Below, one piece after another: positions 21,124-32,537 of a stretch of 64,000 nt of DNA (position 1 is the stretch's first letter; each line of letters opens with the position of its first letter). A model generated the notes under the pieces. The model was given only the letters and a program-made list of their open reading frames with translations, was not told the DNA's origin and searched no databases. This DNA comes from Fagopyrum homotropicum. Its lineage: Eukaryota; Streptophyta; Magnoliopsida; Caryophyllales; Polygonaceae. Made by a program: the position numbers and the translations under genes. The stretch is from assembly GCA_033239125.1 (NCBI GenBank), contig BSWB01000001.1, positions 29,043,501-29,107,500 on the forward strand, read 5' to 3'.

Positions 21124-22226
21124 CTTAACTCTCAGTTTCGGATCAGATAAGTCACCTCGGTCAGCCAAATTCCACCCCGGCCGAGATGTTCATAGACTGA
21201 GCGAGATGCTTAGGGTTAAGGTTAAAGACTCGAACTTTCAGGGTCCTACTGTGATCAAGATCATCCTATTGTTGTTTTTCCCACAACCTTCAGCCAATCA
21301 TCCTAGAATCACACAAGGAAATTAGCCACTCATCATCATGAAAGCAATAATCAAATATATGGGAAGAAGGTGAATATTTGAACAAGAAGAATTTAATGAA
21401 AAGACTTCAATAACTGAATCAAATATCACAGCAAAAGCGTTCCTTGGATATAAATCCAACAAAGGAAGACAACGAGGAAGGGAATCTAAGATAATCTTAC
21501 AAAAACCCTTCAAAAAGCTATGAAAGCTATAGACTTCAATCTTCCTTCAACCTTCAAAAAGGTTCTTCAAATCTCCCAAATGGAGTATGGCTGCTGCGGT
21601 GTATTAGGTGTAAACAAGGTGATAGCGGATGTATGCAGGCTGTTGGATTTGTGGAAATCCAACCCTTTTTATAGGAAAATAACCCTCCAAAGATAAGATA
21701 TCTTAGAAAGATCTCTTCCCATAAAAATAGGTAAAATATATGATCTAGTAAATCTTCTTCCTTCCAGGAGCCAAGCCCAAAAATATAAGATCTCTTTCCA
21801 AAGATAAAAGATCTCAGCCAAGAATAAAATATTCTCGCCGCGTCCCAGGTGTTCGCCTCGGTCGAGTCGACTTCTCTGGATCACCTCGGTCGAGGTAAAT
21901 CTGTGGCCAACCGAGGTGAGTCACAACGGAATGTGAAATCTCTCAAATCTGGTCCAAGGTGAATCTTTAATCCATGGCTATGCTTCATGTATGGTTCCTT
22001 ATCTTCTTGGATGTAGCTCTAATGACTCCATAGCTCCTTTTGCTCCTTTTCGATGCAAAACGTGCCATTTTACCTACGATTACAACAAAACTAGGTGTAG
22101 ACCTCGATTCTCGCAAAGGTAGATGAAATGGTAGAATAATCACATATTATACATACAAACATGCAGATTATGAAAGATAAAATGTCCAAACAAACCCCAA
22201 AATATAGACTATAATTCATGCTATCA
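21124..22226 (-). repeat. Second, partial LTR of A2 (right, LTR 5' portion, 1103 bp)
   Basis: On the minus strand it begins TGATAGCATG at 22226, next to the ATTGC duplication, and stops at 21124, where the complete LTR begins. The last 130 bp (21122-21251) are identical to 12317-12446 in the left partial LTR, unlike the matching part of the complete LTR. It has its own TATA (TATAAAA, 21672-21666). Confidence 0.85.
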
Positions 22227-22990
22227 ATTGCCCACACCATATAATTTCAAAGCTAGAATTGTTGGAGATATACTACAAGGGGTTGGATGTAGAAACACAA
22301 TTCAAGCTCCAATCCCCTTCATGTGGTACATTCATGGACATGAAGGAAGATGATGCTTGGGACTTCATTGAGAAACAAGCCCAAGTGATTGAGAAGTATT
22401 CTCACCGGAAGGTGGACCCTAGCCATCAAAATGGAGGAGATTCAGGAGCTAAGTTATCACAAGCTGCGCAAACTCAAATCTTCTCCCTCAACACCGAAAT
22501 CAAGGAGCTGAAACAAGTCATTAGAGTTGTCCTTCAAAAGCCAAAGGGGCAAGATGTTGGATACTTGGGAAACAACAACAACTATCAAGAGAATGAGAAT
22601 ACCAACAGGAATAACCGGAACAACAACCGGAACAATTGGAACAACAACAACAACCAGAACAACAATTGGAACAACAATCGGAATTCAAACAACAATTGGC
22701 GTTCCAACCAACAACAAAATTCCGGTAATCATTATTCCAATTCAGGAAATTCACTAACACCACCATCTTCTTCTTTCACTCCTTTGAAAAGCTAGGGACA
22801 ATCATCAAATGGCACAAGCAACTCGGGAAAGGAGAAGCCCGATCCCATGTTGGAAACAATCTTGGGAAAGCTTCAAGGACTAGAGAGCCACGTTACTAAG
22901 GTTGATAAAGCTCAAAAAGCTTTAGAAAACCAAATGTTCAGCAAGGCCGAGGAAGTTCCTAGAGATCAAGGAAATCTTTCCGGAGGATAA
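22227..22990 (+). pseudogene. gag: gag of E, C-terminal part
   Basis: This continues E gag after A2: LLEIYYKGLDVETQF, then an asparagine-rich tract (about 22570-22740) in the same place as in A2 and A3. In-frame stops are TAG at 22793-22795 (A3 has CAA) and TAA at 22988-22990, followed by a shift of frame before protease. As in A, no CCHC zinc knuckle is seen. Confidence 0.83.
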
Positions 22991-23003
22991 CCCGAAGGGA
23001 AGG

Positions 23004-26000
23004 GTGATGACTATCACAACTAGGAGCGGAGTGACAACTACCGACCCACAACCTAAGTTTTTTAAAGTTCCAGCTGAAAAGGAGAAGGAAAAGGGGAAGG
23101 AAAAGGAAGACATATATATTCCTCCTCCAACTTATAAACCTGCCCTACCATTCCCGCAATCTAGAGCAAGAGCGCGTCTAGACAAGCAGTTCGGTAAGTT
23201 CATTGAACTCGTGAGTAAACTGCACATTAATATACCTTTCATTGATCCAATTGTAGGTATGCCCACTTACGGGAAATTATTAAAAGAGATCCTCTCTAAC
23301 AAGAGGAAGCTGGAAGACTTTGGAGAAGTCAAGATGAGTTCGGAATCATCGGAGCTCATCAAAACAATGAAGAAAAAGATGCCCCCAAAGCTGAAGGATC
23401 CGGGGTCATTTTGCATTCCAATTAGAGTAGGAGAAATCACTTATGACGCTTTATGTGACTTGGGAGAAAGTGTTAGCATTATCCCACTCGCTTTATGTAG
23501 GAAGGTCAGTCTAGGTGAACCTAAACCGGTGAAGATGACGTTCTACATGGCGGATCGATCCATAACTCGTCCCGTCGGTATTATTGAAGACGTCTCAGTC
23601 AAGCTCGGTAAGTTTTACATTCCAATAGATTTCGTTGTCCTTAACATTCAAGCAGATTGTCCGGTCCCGATCATACTCGGAAGACCGTTTCTTGCAACAT
23701 CCGGATGTATGGTGGATTGCAAGAATGCTAGACTCGCCTTCGACATAAGAGAAGAGAAGCTGTAGTTTGCTCTTTCAACATTGGTGAAAGAGCCAGCTCT
23801 TGGAGAGGATATGTTCAATATCTATGACGAAGAAGCGTCTAGGGAGGAAGTGAGCTCGATTCTATTCCAGGATCCGTTGCAAAAGGTTATAACCATGAGC
23901 ATCATGGAGAAAGGAGAAGAAGAGGATTGCAATGAGGAGATTGAAGCCTTGGAGGAGCTAAAGGAGGTGCAAGAAGAAGAGTTTGAAAAACTCTACGATG
24001 GGTCAGAAAACGTGAGGAATCACGGCCAGTCGTGCTATTCCACGGCCGTGGTTTTACCCATGATGATCGTAACCAGTTATTTTGAGAGCTCCAGTAAGTT
24101 ACACGGCCAAAACCATGGCCATGGAAGTCAGAATGATGCCGTAATTGACTTTCACGCCCTAAACCACGGCCGTGGAAGTAACAGTGGAGCCGTAATTCAA
24201 GGAATTTCTTAGAACAATTCCGTTGTTTCCACAAATACTCTTGAGTCTTCTTCCATCACCCCTACACCCTTAGAAACTTCTAAGGAAGCATTGGACACTC
24301 CTCAAGAGTCATCAAAGGCATCAATAGCAATGGAATTAAAGCCACTTCCCACACATCTTCGGTATGCATTTCTTGGAACTAATTCTACTTTTCCCGTAAT
24401 TGTTAGTTCCGATTTAAGTGAAGATGAGCATGATAAACTAATGGTTGTTCTAAGGAAGCATAAAAAGGCTTTAGGATACACCATAGAGGATCTTGTAGGA
24501 ATTAAACCATCATTATGCATGCATAAGATCCTAATGGAGGAAGATTTTAAGCCTCCGCGACAACCTCAACGACGGTTAAATCCGATCATGAAGGAGGTTG
24601 TCAAGAAGGTGATTCTTAAGTTACTTGACGCAGGTATCATCTATCCTATCTCCGATAGAAAGTGGGTGAGCCCCGTTCAAGTAGTCCTGGGGAAAGGAGG
24701 AATGACGGTTATCACTAACAAGAACAATGAGCTCATTCCTACACAAACTGTAACGGGATGGAGGATGTGCATTGACTACCGCAAGCTAAACAATGCGACG
24801 TGGAAGGATCACTTTCCACTACCATTCATAGACCAAATGCTTGAGAAGTTAGCACAACATTCCTATTTCTGTTATCTTGACGGTTATAGTGGTTTCTTCC
24901 AGATTCCGATCCATCCAGACGATCAAGAGAAGACCACATTCACGTGCCCATGGGGTACGTTTGCATATAGAAGGATGTCATTCGGGCTTTGCAACGCCCC
25001 AGCCACCTTTCAAAGGTTTATGATGGCCATCTTCTCGGAGTACGTTGAGGAAATCATGGAGGTTTTTATGAACGATTTTTCTGTTTATGGTTCCTCTTTT
25101 GATAATTGTCTTTCTAACCAATCTCTTGTGTTGCAAAGGTGTGAAGAAACTAACCTAGTTCTTAATTGGGAGAAGTGTTAATTCATGGTTAGAGAGGGCA
25201 TTGTGTTAGGACACTTGATCTCTAATAGAGGGATCGAAGTTGATAAGGCAAAGATATAGACTATAAAAAAGCTTCCTCCTCCATCTTCGGTGAAGGGGAT
25301 ACGAAGTTTTCTAGGACATGCTGGATTTTATAGGATATTTATCAAAGACTTTTCTAAGATTTCAAAACCGCTAACTAATCTCTTGATGAAGGATGTAGTT
25401 TTTGAATTTTCGCAGGATTGTCTAGATGCTTTCCACAAGATCCGAGAAGCTCTAATCTCAGCCCCGATTATCCAACCTCCGGACTGAAATCTCCCGTTCG
25501 AGGTTATGTGTGACGCAAGTGACTTAGTTGTAGGTGTAGTGCTAGGACAAAAGAAGGAAGGTCGCACTCACGCCATCTATTATGCTAGCAAGACGCTAGA
25601 CAAAGCGCAACTCAACTACGCCACGACGGAGAAAGAGTTTTTAGCTGTTGTATATGCATTTGAAAATTTTCTCTCTTATTTTGTAGGAGCAAAGGTGATT
25701 GTATACACGGACCATTCAGCGATTCGGTATCTACTTGCCAAGAAGGATGCAAAACCAAGGCTAATTAGATGGATTCTTCTCCTACAAGAATTCGATCTTG
25801 AGATCCGCGACAAGAAAGGTTCGGAAAATTCTGTTGCGGATCATTTGAGTCGTCTACCACACATAGAAGACGACGATCTACCTATAGATGACTCCTTTCC
25901 GGACAAGCATTTACACATCATTGAGGAGTGCATCGACAAGATATCAAGTGGTAATGAACCATGGTTTGCTGATTTTGTTAACTATTTGGTTTGTCAAGAA

Positions 26001-26130
26001 ATACCTTCCGGACTATCCTACGCACAAAGGAAGAAGTTCTTTAAGGACGTCCGGCAATACTATTGGAATGAACCTCTACTCTTCAAGAGAGGTCCCGACG
26101 GCATCATTAGGAGATGTGTACCGGAAGACA
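23004..26130 (+). pseudogene. pol: pol of E: protease, reverse transcriptase, RNase H (multiply broken)
   Basis: Protease is near 23456 (CDLGESVSIIP; A2 and A3 have CDLGAS). RT spans about 24330-25300, with the fingers and palm motif CIDYRKLNN near 24768. The YXDD box reads F-M-N-D at 25065-25076, so the first catalytic Asp is Asn (AAC at 25071-25073). RNase H starts near 25506 (VMCDASDLVVG) and includes YTDHSAI and a VADHLSRLP end. Stops are at 23763 (TAG), 24210 (TAG), 25179 (TAA), 25258 (TAG) and 25485 (TGA). A one-base deletion near 26128 shifts the frame into integrase. All the stops can arise by single C-to-T or G-to-A transitions, as expected of methylated, silenced DNA. The protein cannot be functional. 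Confidence 0.9.
24012..24212 (+). repeat. E-type palindromes inside the protease-RT linker
   Basis: Three units built on CCACGGCCGTGG or close forms (CCATGGCCATGG in the middle one) lie about 60-70 bp apart. Each is flanked by a CACGG-type half-site upstream and CCGTAAT downstream. They fall within coding sequence and yield peptides such as NHGRG. A3 has its own, different palindromes in this same linker (52527-52610). Confidence 0.75.
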
Positions 26131-27235
26131 GATGCAAAGCGTCATCCGTCATTGTCATTCACTTCCTTGTGGAGGACACGCTAGTTCCCATAAAACTAGC
26201 GCTAAGGTATTGCAATCCGGTTTCTTTTGGCCTACTTTATTTAAGTATGTGCAAACCTTTGTTTCCTGCTGCGATGCTTGTCAAAGAACAGGGAACATAT
26301 CTAGGAGAAACGAAATGCCTCTCAACAACATTCAGAAGGTAGAGATCTTCGACGTTTGGGGAGTCGATTTCATGGGACCATTCCCATCATCTTGCGGGAA
26401 TCAATACAAACTTCTCACTGTAGATTATGTTTCGAGATGGGTTGAAGCCATTGCCTCTCCAACTAATGATGTCATGGTTATTGTCAAGTTCTTTAATAGA
26501 ACTATCTTTCCGAGATTCGGGACACCACGGACCATCATTTGTGACGGAGGTTCACACTTCATTGCCCGACGATTCGAGGCTCTACTAGCTAAGTATGGGG
26601 TGACTCACAAGATCGCCACTCCATACCATCCACAAACAAGTGGACAAGTGGAGATTTCAAATAGAGAGATTAAGGGCATCTTAGAGAAAACAGTTTCGAA
26701 GACAAGGAAGGATTGGTCTTTGAAGCTAGACGATGCATTATGGGCATATAGGACTGCGTACAAGACTCCCATAGGAACAAAACCATACAACCTTGTGTAT
26801 GGGAAGTCTTGTCACTTACCGGTGGAGCTAGAACACAAGGCGTATTGGGATGTAAAGTGGTTAAACTTCAGCATGAAAGAAGCAGGCGAGAAGCGCCTCT
26901 TGGACCTTAACAAGCTTGAAGAACTCCGCTTGAACGCTTATGAGGACGCCAAGATTTACAAGAAAAGGGCGAAGCGTTGGCATGATAAGCATATCATTCC
27001 AAAGGACCTCAAAGAAGGAGATGAAGTTCTCCTCTTCAATTCGAGACTTCGACTCTTTCCAGGTAAGCTTAAATCTCGTTGGACTGGACCTTATCTAATC
27101 AAACGTGTTTTTCCCCATGGCCCAGTTGAAGTATGGGGTGAAAAGAGCGGAATTTTTAAGGTGAACGGTCAACGACTTAAGAAGTATTCACCGGAGCTCC
27201 AACCTGAGGAATTCGCGCCGACTACACTCGAATAA
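26131..27235 (+). pseudogene. pol: Integrase of E
   Basis: This encodes the HHCC zinc finger (HCHSLPCGGH, CDACQRTG), then the DDE core with D in WGVDFMG, D in ICDGG and E in QVEISNRE. The C-terminal domain resembles A2 and A3 closely. The frame is open from about 26114 to TAA at 27233-27235, but is separated from RNase H by a one-base frameshift, so it could not be made as part of pol. Catalytic residues are all present. Confidence 0.88.
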
Positions 27236-27275
27236 ACTCAGGTACGGTCTAGCTACGGACCTAAAGCAAGCGCTT

Positions 27276-27293
27276 CTTGGGAGGCAACCCAAA
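27276..27293 (+). other. Conserved post-pol hairpin in E
   Basis: TTGGG-AGGCAA-CCCAA (27277-27292) lies about 40 bases after the pol stop. The outermost C-A pair seen as C-G in A3 is not formed. Confidence 0.7.
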
Positions 27294-27477
27294 GTATTGC
27301 ACTTTCGTTGTGTTTTTGTTTCTTAGTTTAGCTTAGTTTAGTTTTTTTCTTTTGTTTCCCCCTCAATACCTCCCGGTATGTCATGTTTTTGGATGTAGGA
27401 ATAAGGAATGGACAAAGGAAAGAAGAAAAAGCTGGAAGGAATTGACGAAACTTGGATTTTGGCACAAAACAGAGAAT

Positions 27478-27630
27478 TCCACGCCCTAAACCACGGCCGT
27501 GGAGGCTACAGTGACCGTAATTTTCCAAAATCTGAGAAAAATCAAGTAAAACCACGGGTCCGTACATTTCCACGGCCGTAGAGCCCCCGAGTGACCGTGA
27601 TTTTCCAAAAAGTTACGGGCACTATATAAA
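27478..27630 (+). promoter_or_regulatory. E-type palindromes and internal TATA upstream of ORF3
   Basis: CCACGGCCGTGG (27491-27502) and TCCACGGCCGTAG (about 27569-27581) with flanking half-sites are followed by TATATAAA at 27623-27630. ORF3 starts ~450 bp later. The order (palindromes, TATA, leader, ORF3) matches A2 and A3 although the palindromes differ. Another palindrome lies in the leader at about 28028-28041. Confidence 0.55.
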
Positions 27631-28080
27631 CCACCTTCCTTCACAAAAACACCACAAAAATCCCAAAATTACGCTCAGTTCCACGCCCTAATCGCCGACC
27701 CCCATCTTCAGCTCGCAACTCTTCATTTGAAGTCCGATTCGGTCGGTTCTTGAGCCTAAAGTGGAGCATTTTTGATCATCTACACAATTCAAGCAACGAA
27801 TCAAGTGAACAATCCACTCAGGAGAAGGAATTTGGATTTGAAAGATCCAAAACCTAGGTTTTTCTCCCTTTTCTTTACTTTGTCAATTCGGTTCAATTTC
27901 TTCGCAAGAATATAGGAGAACTGATTGGAATTGGAATTGAAATTAGTCTAGGACTGTGATTTCTGAGTTTGGTGTGAATTTGTTGAGATTTGAGTGAAAC
28001 AGAGAGAAACCACGGTCCTTGTAGGTTCCACGGCCGTGGAAAAGCAAGAACATACCGTGATTCTTACTGTCGAGAGGAAA

Positions 28081-29594
28081 ATGCTTAGGAAAAAGTCTAG
28101 CATGAATAAGAAGCAAAAGGGAGATAGTTCTTCCTCTTCCCAACCCCCTCCTAGCCAACCACCATCACCACCCTCTCCAAAAATTCCAACCATCCATGAG
28201 GATTACCTTGATGCTTTAGAAAGGATTGAGAAGAGGGCAATAATAGGTCCTCGATACCTTCTCTTAGAGGAGCTTAAGCCTCTAAACATAGTGAATGACT
28301 TGACTTGGCTCTTGGATAGAGCCGGATTGATTGTTTTCTCCGCTATGAGAGCGGACGCTTATGAGGAGATAACGAGGGAGTTTGTCACTTCCTTCGAGCA
28401 TAGCGCCGTCATCAGGACGGTTTCTTTTAGGTTGATGGATGAGAACTATAAGTTCTCGATTATTCAATTTGGAGCCTTCTTTGGGTTCCATGAGAGTTTC
28501 AATGGTAGATTTCCTAGTGGTGTATATGCAAAGGACTTTTGGGAGGAGATTGCTATGATATATGCTAGTGAGGATCTTTGGCAACCGGCCGACACCAAGG
28601 CTAAGCTCATCTACCATCTAGCCTTGAAGATAGCTCATAGGGTTCTTTCCGAGTGTCTCTTCCCTAGGACCGAGACCCCACAAAAGATCAAGACCGATGA
28701 GCTTTTCCTCCTCTATTGCATCCTTACCGGTAGATCCGCTGATTGTGCCACTCTCCTAGCCTTCACGATTAGCAAACTGAAAAACAAGAGGGCCGAGAAC
28801 ATAGGATATGGAGGCATGGTTACCCACATAGCCACGCAGCTCGGGATAGACTATTCTGGTTGCACTAGGATAGCGGTGAGACCCTTGGGTCTCAATAGTC
28901 TCATGACTAGAGGTCTTATCTTTCCCCGCCACAAAGCTTCACCTACCGCAGCCATGCCATGGGAGGGGAGAGGTGGTAGAGGTATCCCATGGCTTCCCGA
29001 GTAATCCATCATGCTAGGACGCCACAACTGGAAGGCGATCGTTGCCGCTATGCATGAGAATAGGCTAGTAGCTCCTCCATATGTGCCGGAGAGGTCCCGG
29101 CTGCGCATGTTGATGAGGAGATGGGAGGAGGTGATGAGCATGACTTTGGTACGTTTCCGGATCAGCCGGCGCAGTTTCCCGATCCTCCTAGGCGTTCTCC
29201 CCGTCCTTCTAGACCTTCCGGTGCCTCTTCTTCATGTCGTGCTAGCCTGAGTGAGAGGCCGACTTGGATGGACGCTCCACCGACTTGGTATGGAGCACAA
29301 CCGTACTGGATGGGAGCTCCTCCACCATGGTACGAGCAGGCACCGGTGGCACCGACAGCTCCCCCACCTCAGGATGCTCCAGCTTGTTATGGACAGCCGC
29401 TAGAGTGGTACTCGCAGCTTCCGGAGTGGGCCACCAATCTATCCATGAGAGTAGGAGATCCAGAGATCCGCCAGGAGACTCATGACACTCGGAGCCAGGA
29501 GCATGATCGCATGATGAGAGACATCTACCGCCAACAGTTTGGGCGGCCTTTTAGCTCGGATTTCTTCCCGTACCCACCACCGCCTTCCCAGTGA
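28081..29594 (+). pseudogene. ORF3 of E, ATHILA ORF1-like, with stop and frameshift
   Basis: ATG 28081 opens a frame with a Ser/Pro-rich start (SSSSSQPPPSQPPSPPSP) and the same core as A: RYLLLEELKPLN, FRLMDENY, DFWEEIAMI, ETPQKIKTDELFLLYC and GGMVTHIA. TAA at 29002-29004 interrupts; the frame continues to about 29110. The next frame (29121-29594) then encodes the C-terminal half, with a Trp-rich repeat (TWYGAQPYWMGAPPPWY) and the end FFPYPPPPSQ. Compared with A, the acidic stretch is replaced by the Trp/Pro repeat. Family function is unknown; this copy is inactive. Confidence 0.8.
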
Positions 29595-30846
29595 TGATGA
29601 TGAGATGATTGCCGATTTGAGCCGCCCCACCACCATCTAGTGAGTTTCTTTGTTTCTTTTCTTGTCTTTATTTTTCTTTTGAACATTAAGGACAATGTAT
29701 GTTTCAAGTATGGGGTGGGGTGTGACTATGTTTGTAATAAGTCTACTTTGTTTGCTTGCTTAATCCATGAACACTTGCATGTTTCATTTTATAGTCACAC
29801 GTTTTCATCATTGCATTGCATGAAAAAGCTTTGAAAAACCCATAAAAATTTGAATCCTTTTGAAAAGTTTTCGTGCTTCTAAGATTTGGGATGATTCCTA
29901 TGATAATTCTCACTTGCGGAATGAGTTTTTGATGACAATTGTATGCCTAAATTGAACAATGAATTGAAAAGAAATTAAGTGTGTTGTTTATCCTTTCTTG
30001 CAAGTTTCATAATGTGAAGAGTTTTATCTAAATCATATTGAGAAACGAAGGTTGAAATCACAATATAAGTTCTTATACTTTTTTATGAAATGATTAAGGC
30101 ACCTCGATTTTCATACTTCTTTCTTTGATCATTTAGCCCCTCAATGAAATAATTTCCTCCCTTACCTATCCGGGAATTAGGAGGAGTTGAGTTTTGGCAT
30201 GTTTGATGTGGGAAGGCCATGAAAGCAATTGTTTGCATTCAAAGAAAAGAAATTATAGGTTTGGGGAAGTCAATCATGATGATGAGTAACTCGGCACCAT
30301 TCACATAGCCGGGTGTTTGTGTCTTGCCAAAGTCGGATTGAGCGATATTCCTAACGGATTATGGTATGTGCATCAAGGGTTTGAGGCATCTCAGAATTGA
30401 GAAACGCCAATCTCCTAGGCTTCGGTTTTTGTGCACCGTTGTCCATATTTCCAAAAAGTAAAGTCGAAAAATAATGTGAAAAAGAAAAGAGCAAAGCTCT
30501 AAGTTGATGGGTGTTGTAAGTAAAACAAAAAGAAAAAGAGTGTTATTTGACTTGATGATCTAAATTAAAGTTTCACATGCTTGATTTTGACAATACTTGA
30601 AGGTTATGATGTTTGTCTTAAAGTTTAAGCAGTTTATGACGTTTCTTTGCTCTACATTCTTTGGTTTATGTGTATGAATGTTTTCAAGAATGAATGAAGC
30701 AAGTTATGAGGATGATCTATTGACTGGAAGCACATTTGTCAAAGAGTTTGTTTGTTTTGAATTGCATTCATATTTCATTCTAACTTATGTTTTAAGCTTT
30801 TGAAAACCTTGCTTGGGGACAAGCAAGTGATAAGTATGGGGTATTT
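29595..30846 (+). other. E 3' UTR: internal PPT, conserved block, hairpin and PPT
   Basis: This is noncoding. The internal PPT-like CAAGTATGGGGTGGGG is near 29706-29721. The conserved block 30256-30391 differs at only about three positions from A1 2901-3036. The hairpin CTTGCTT-GGGGAC-AAGCAAG (30808-30827) precedes the PPT (TAAGTATGGGGTATTT, ending at 30846). No E-type palindromes occur in this stretch. Confidence 0.78.
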
Positions 30847-32537
30847 TGTTAGCATGAAATATGACGATATTTTAGGCACTTTTTTTAGTTGTTTTTCCCT
30901 CATTATTGTGTACATGGATATAGTTTTGAAGCAATTGTGAGATTGTTCACCTATTTTGTCGATATAGAGATCTACACTAGCTTTGTTTTGTTTATAGGTG
31001 AATAAGAGCTTGAATCGAAGCAAATGATGGAAGAGAAGGAGTATTTGATCATGTTCGAGGAGAAGGAGATGCATTAGAGAGGCTAAGGAAGGAGCATGGA
31101 TGAAGGATTGCACGAAACAAAGGCAACATCAAGGATTTTAGACTTCCAAGCCCCAAATTACGGCCGTGGAGAAGGAAATTTGAAGTCCACGCCCAAATCC
31201 ACGGCCGTGGACTTGGCATTACGAACGGAGAAGAGTTTCGAGCACTCCAGAGAGTTACACGGTCTAAACCACGGCCGTGGAAATTATATGACACCGTAAT
31301 CTGGTTCCACGCTCTAAATTACGGCCGTGGAAAGTTCTACATGACCGTGATCTTGGCAAATCTTAAAATGTATCATATTTGCCACGTCATCAAAGTTAGT
31401 GGGCTTTTATCGTAACCCTTCCTCGCTCTATAAAAGGAGTAGAGAACGGAGTTTTGAGAACCCGTGCTTATCCTAGCTGAGGGATGTTTTGGACACCTCT
31501 TAGTGTTTCGAAGCCGACGGCTAGGATTGAAGATCGAAGCTTACTTGTGGCGGAAGTTTGGTGATTTCTTAGGTTTTCATTTCGGAAATGATTGACAACC
31601 GTTTTCCGTTGTTTATCTGAGATTATAGTGAGGATTCTTATTCCATATTCTTAATCCATTGAACATATTGGTTTGTTATTCGGATTTAAGATTGATTTCA
31701 AGTTTTTATTGAGTTTTCGAAGGTTTTCATATTTCTCTCTTTCTTATTTGAATATTGAATTAATGACAATGATTTTTGGCTAAAACCCTTTAGCAATTCT
31801 AAGGTGAAGGGTTGATAGTTGTGGCTTAGATGATGATAGATCGATCGTAAACAGATTGGATCCTGAGAGTGCGCGAAACTTGTCGACGAACCTAAATCAC
31901 GGTCTGCTCTTGAGTTCCACGGCCGTGGAACCTCAAGAACTACCCGTAATTTTACCTATTTTATGACCTTTGCTTTTTCTTTAATCCAAAGTTAAAGATT
32001 TGCTTTAACCTAGCCTTGGGTTGCCTTTTCTAGGTAGTAGTGAGACTCAACATCCTCTATTTCGGTTTCGAGTATCACAACCTTAACCGTTTTAGTTTAT
32101 CTTTGATTCCTTGGGTTTGGGCATGGGTATTTTAGATCAATTCTTACCTTTAGATCCTTTCTATACTGTACCCTCAACAACCTTTATAGAGAGAGTCTTT
32201 GGGTTAGACATATAGGGTTTTGGAACTTCACCGTACATTACCTTGCTTTAGTATACCATTGCAATTCTCAACTCTGTCCTTATACCTATAGAATATCTTG
32301 AATCGATTGCCACAATTTGATACTTGGATCTTTAGGGTTGATGTTTTCCCCAATATTTGCAAAGCTTTACACTTTACTTGCTCGATTACTTGGAATTGAA
32401 TTTGACTCACCAAATCCCTGAGTTCGATACTCTGGAATACTTGCTAATCTACGCCGATCCGTACACCGCGGGTTCCTTTGCTTGATTTCAGTTTTATAAA
32501 TTTAAAACTTATTTTCACGCACGTTTTAGGGCGAACA
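30847..32537 (+). repeat. 3' LTR of element E (1691 bp)
   Basis: It starts TGTTAGCATG after the PPT and ends GGGCGAACA. A TATA box (TATAAAAGG) is at 31429-31437. U5 hairpin-like GATCCGTACACCGCGGGTTC is at about 32456-32475. It lacks the GAGACTTACCCGGTAA array. Confidence 0.87.
31157..31437 (+). promoter_or_regulatory. Four E-type palindromes upstream of the LTR TATA box
   Basis: ACGGCCGTGGA-type sites are at about 31160, 31199-31210 (CCACGGCCGTGG), 31269-31280 (CCACGGCCGTGG) and 31320. Each has weaker half-sites around it (CCACGC upstream, ACCGTRAT downstream). The last site is ~100 bp before TATAAAAGG. A fifth palindrome lies downstream at about 31916-31929. Confidence 0.65.

Larger units (their letters stand above)
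11653..22226 (-). mobile_element. Element A2: minus-strand, RT-less Athila-like element with rearranged LTRs
   Basis: Reading on the minus strand: partial LTR (22226-21124), complete LTR (21123-19380), PBS, intact gag-protease-integrase ORF, ORF3, truncated 3' UTR, then a partial LTR (12446-11653). Outer ends are proper LTR termini with target duplication ATTGC. A 130-bp stretch is identical at 12317-12446 and 21122-21251, so the two outer partial LTRs overlap. Either a one-LTR A element entered an older A LTR with a long target duplication, or a nested insertion was reduced by recombination. Confidence 0.85.
10759..32537 (+). mobile_element. Element E: decayed full-length-type Athila-like element
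   Basis: E spans the gag N-terminal region (10759-11652), resumes at 22227, and then has gag, protease, RT, RNase H, integrase, ORF3, 3' UTR and a 3' LTR (30847-32537). Its 5' LTR lies left of the window because D is inserted in gag. A2 interrupts gag at 11652/22227 with target duplication ATTGC. E is the only Athila-like element here with reverse transcriptase and RNase H, but it has many stops, frameshifts and a changed RT catalytic residue. Right flank: TTTGT (32538-32542). Confidence 0.88.

Noticed and set aside
24012..24212. GRG/HGHG peptide repeats as a functional protein motif
   Set aside because: They are frame-dependent translations of the CCACGGCCGTGG nucleotide palindrome, which also occurs in the noncoding LTR.
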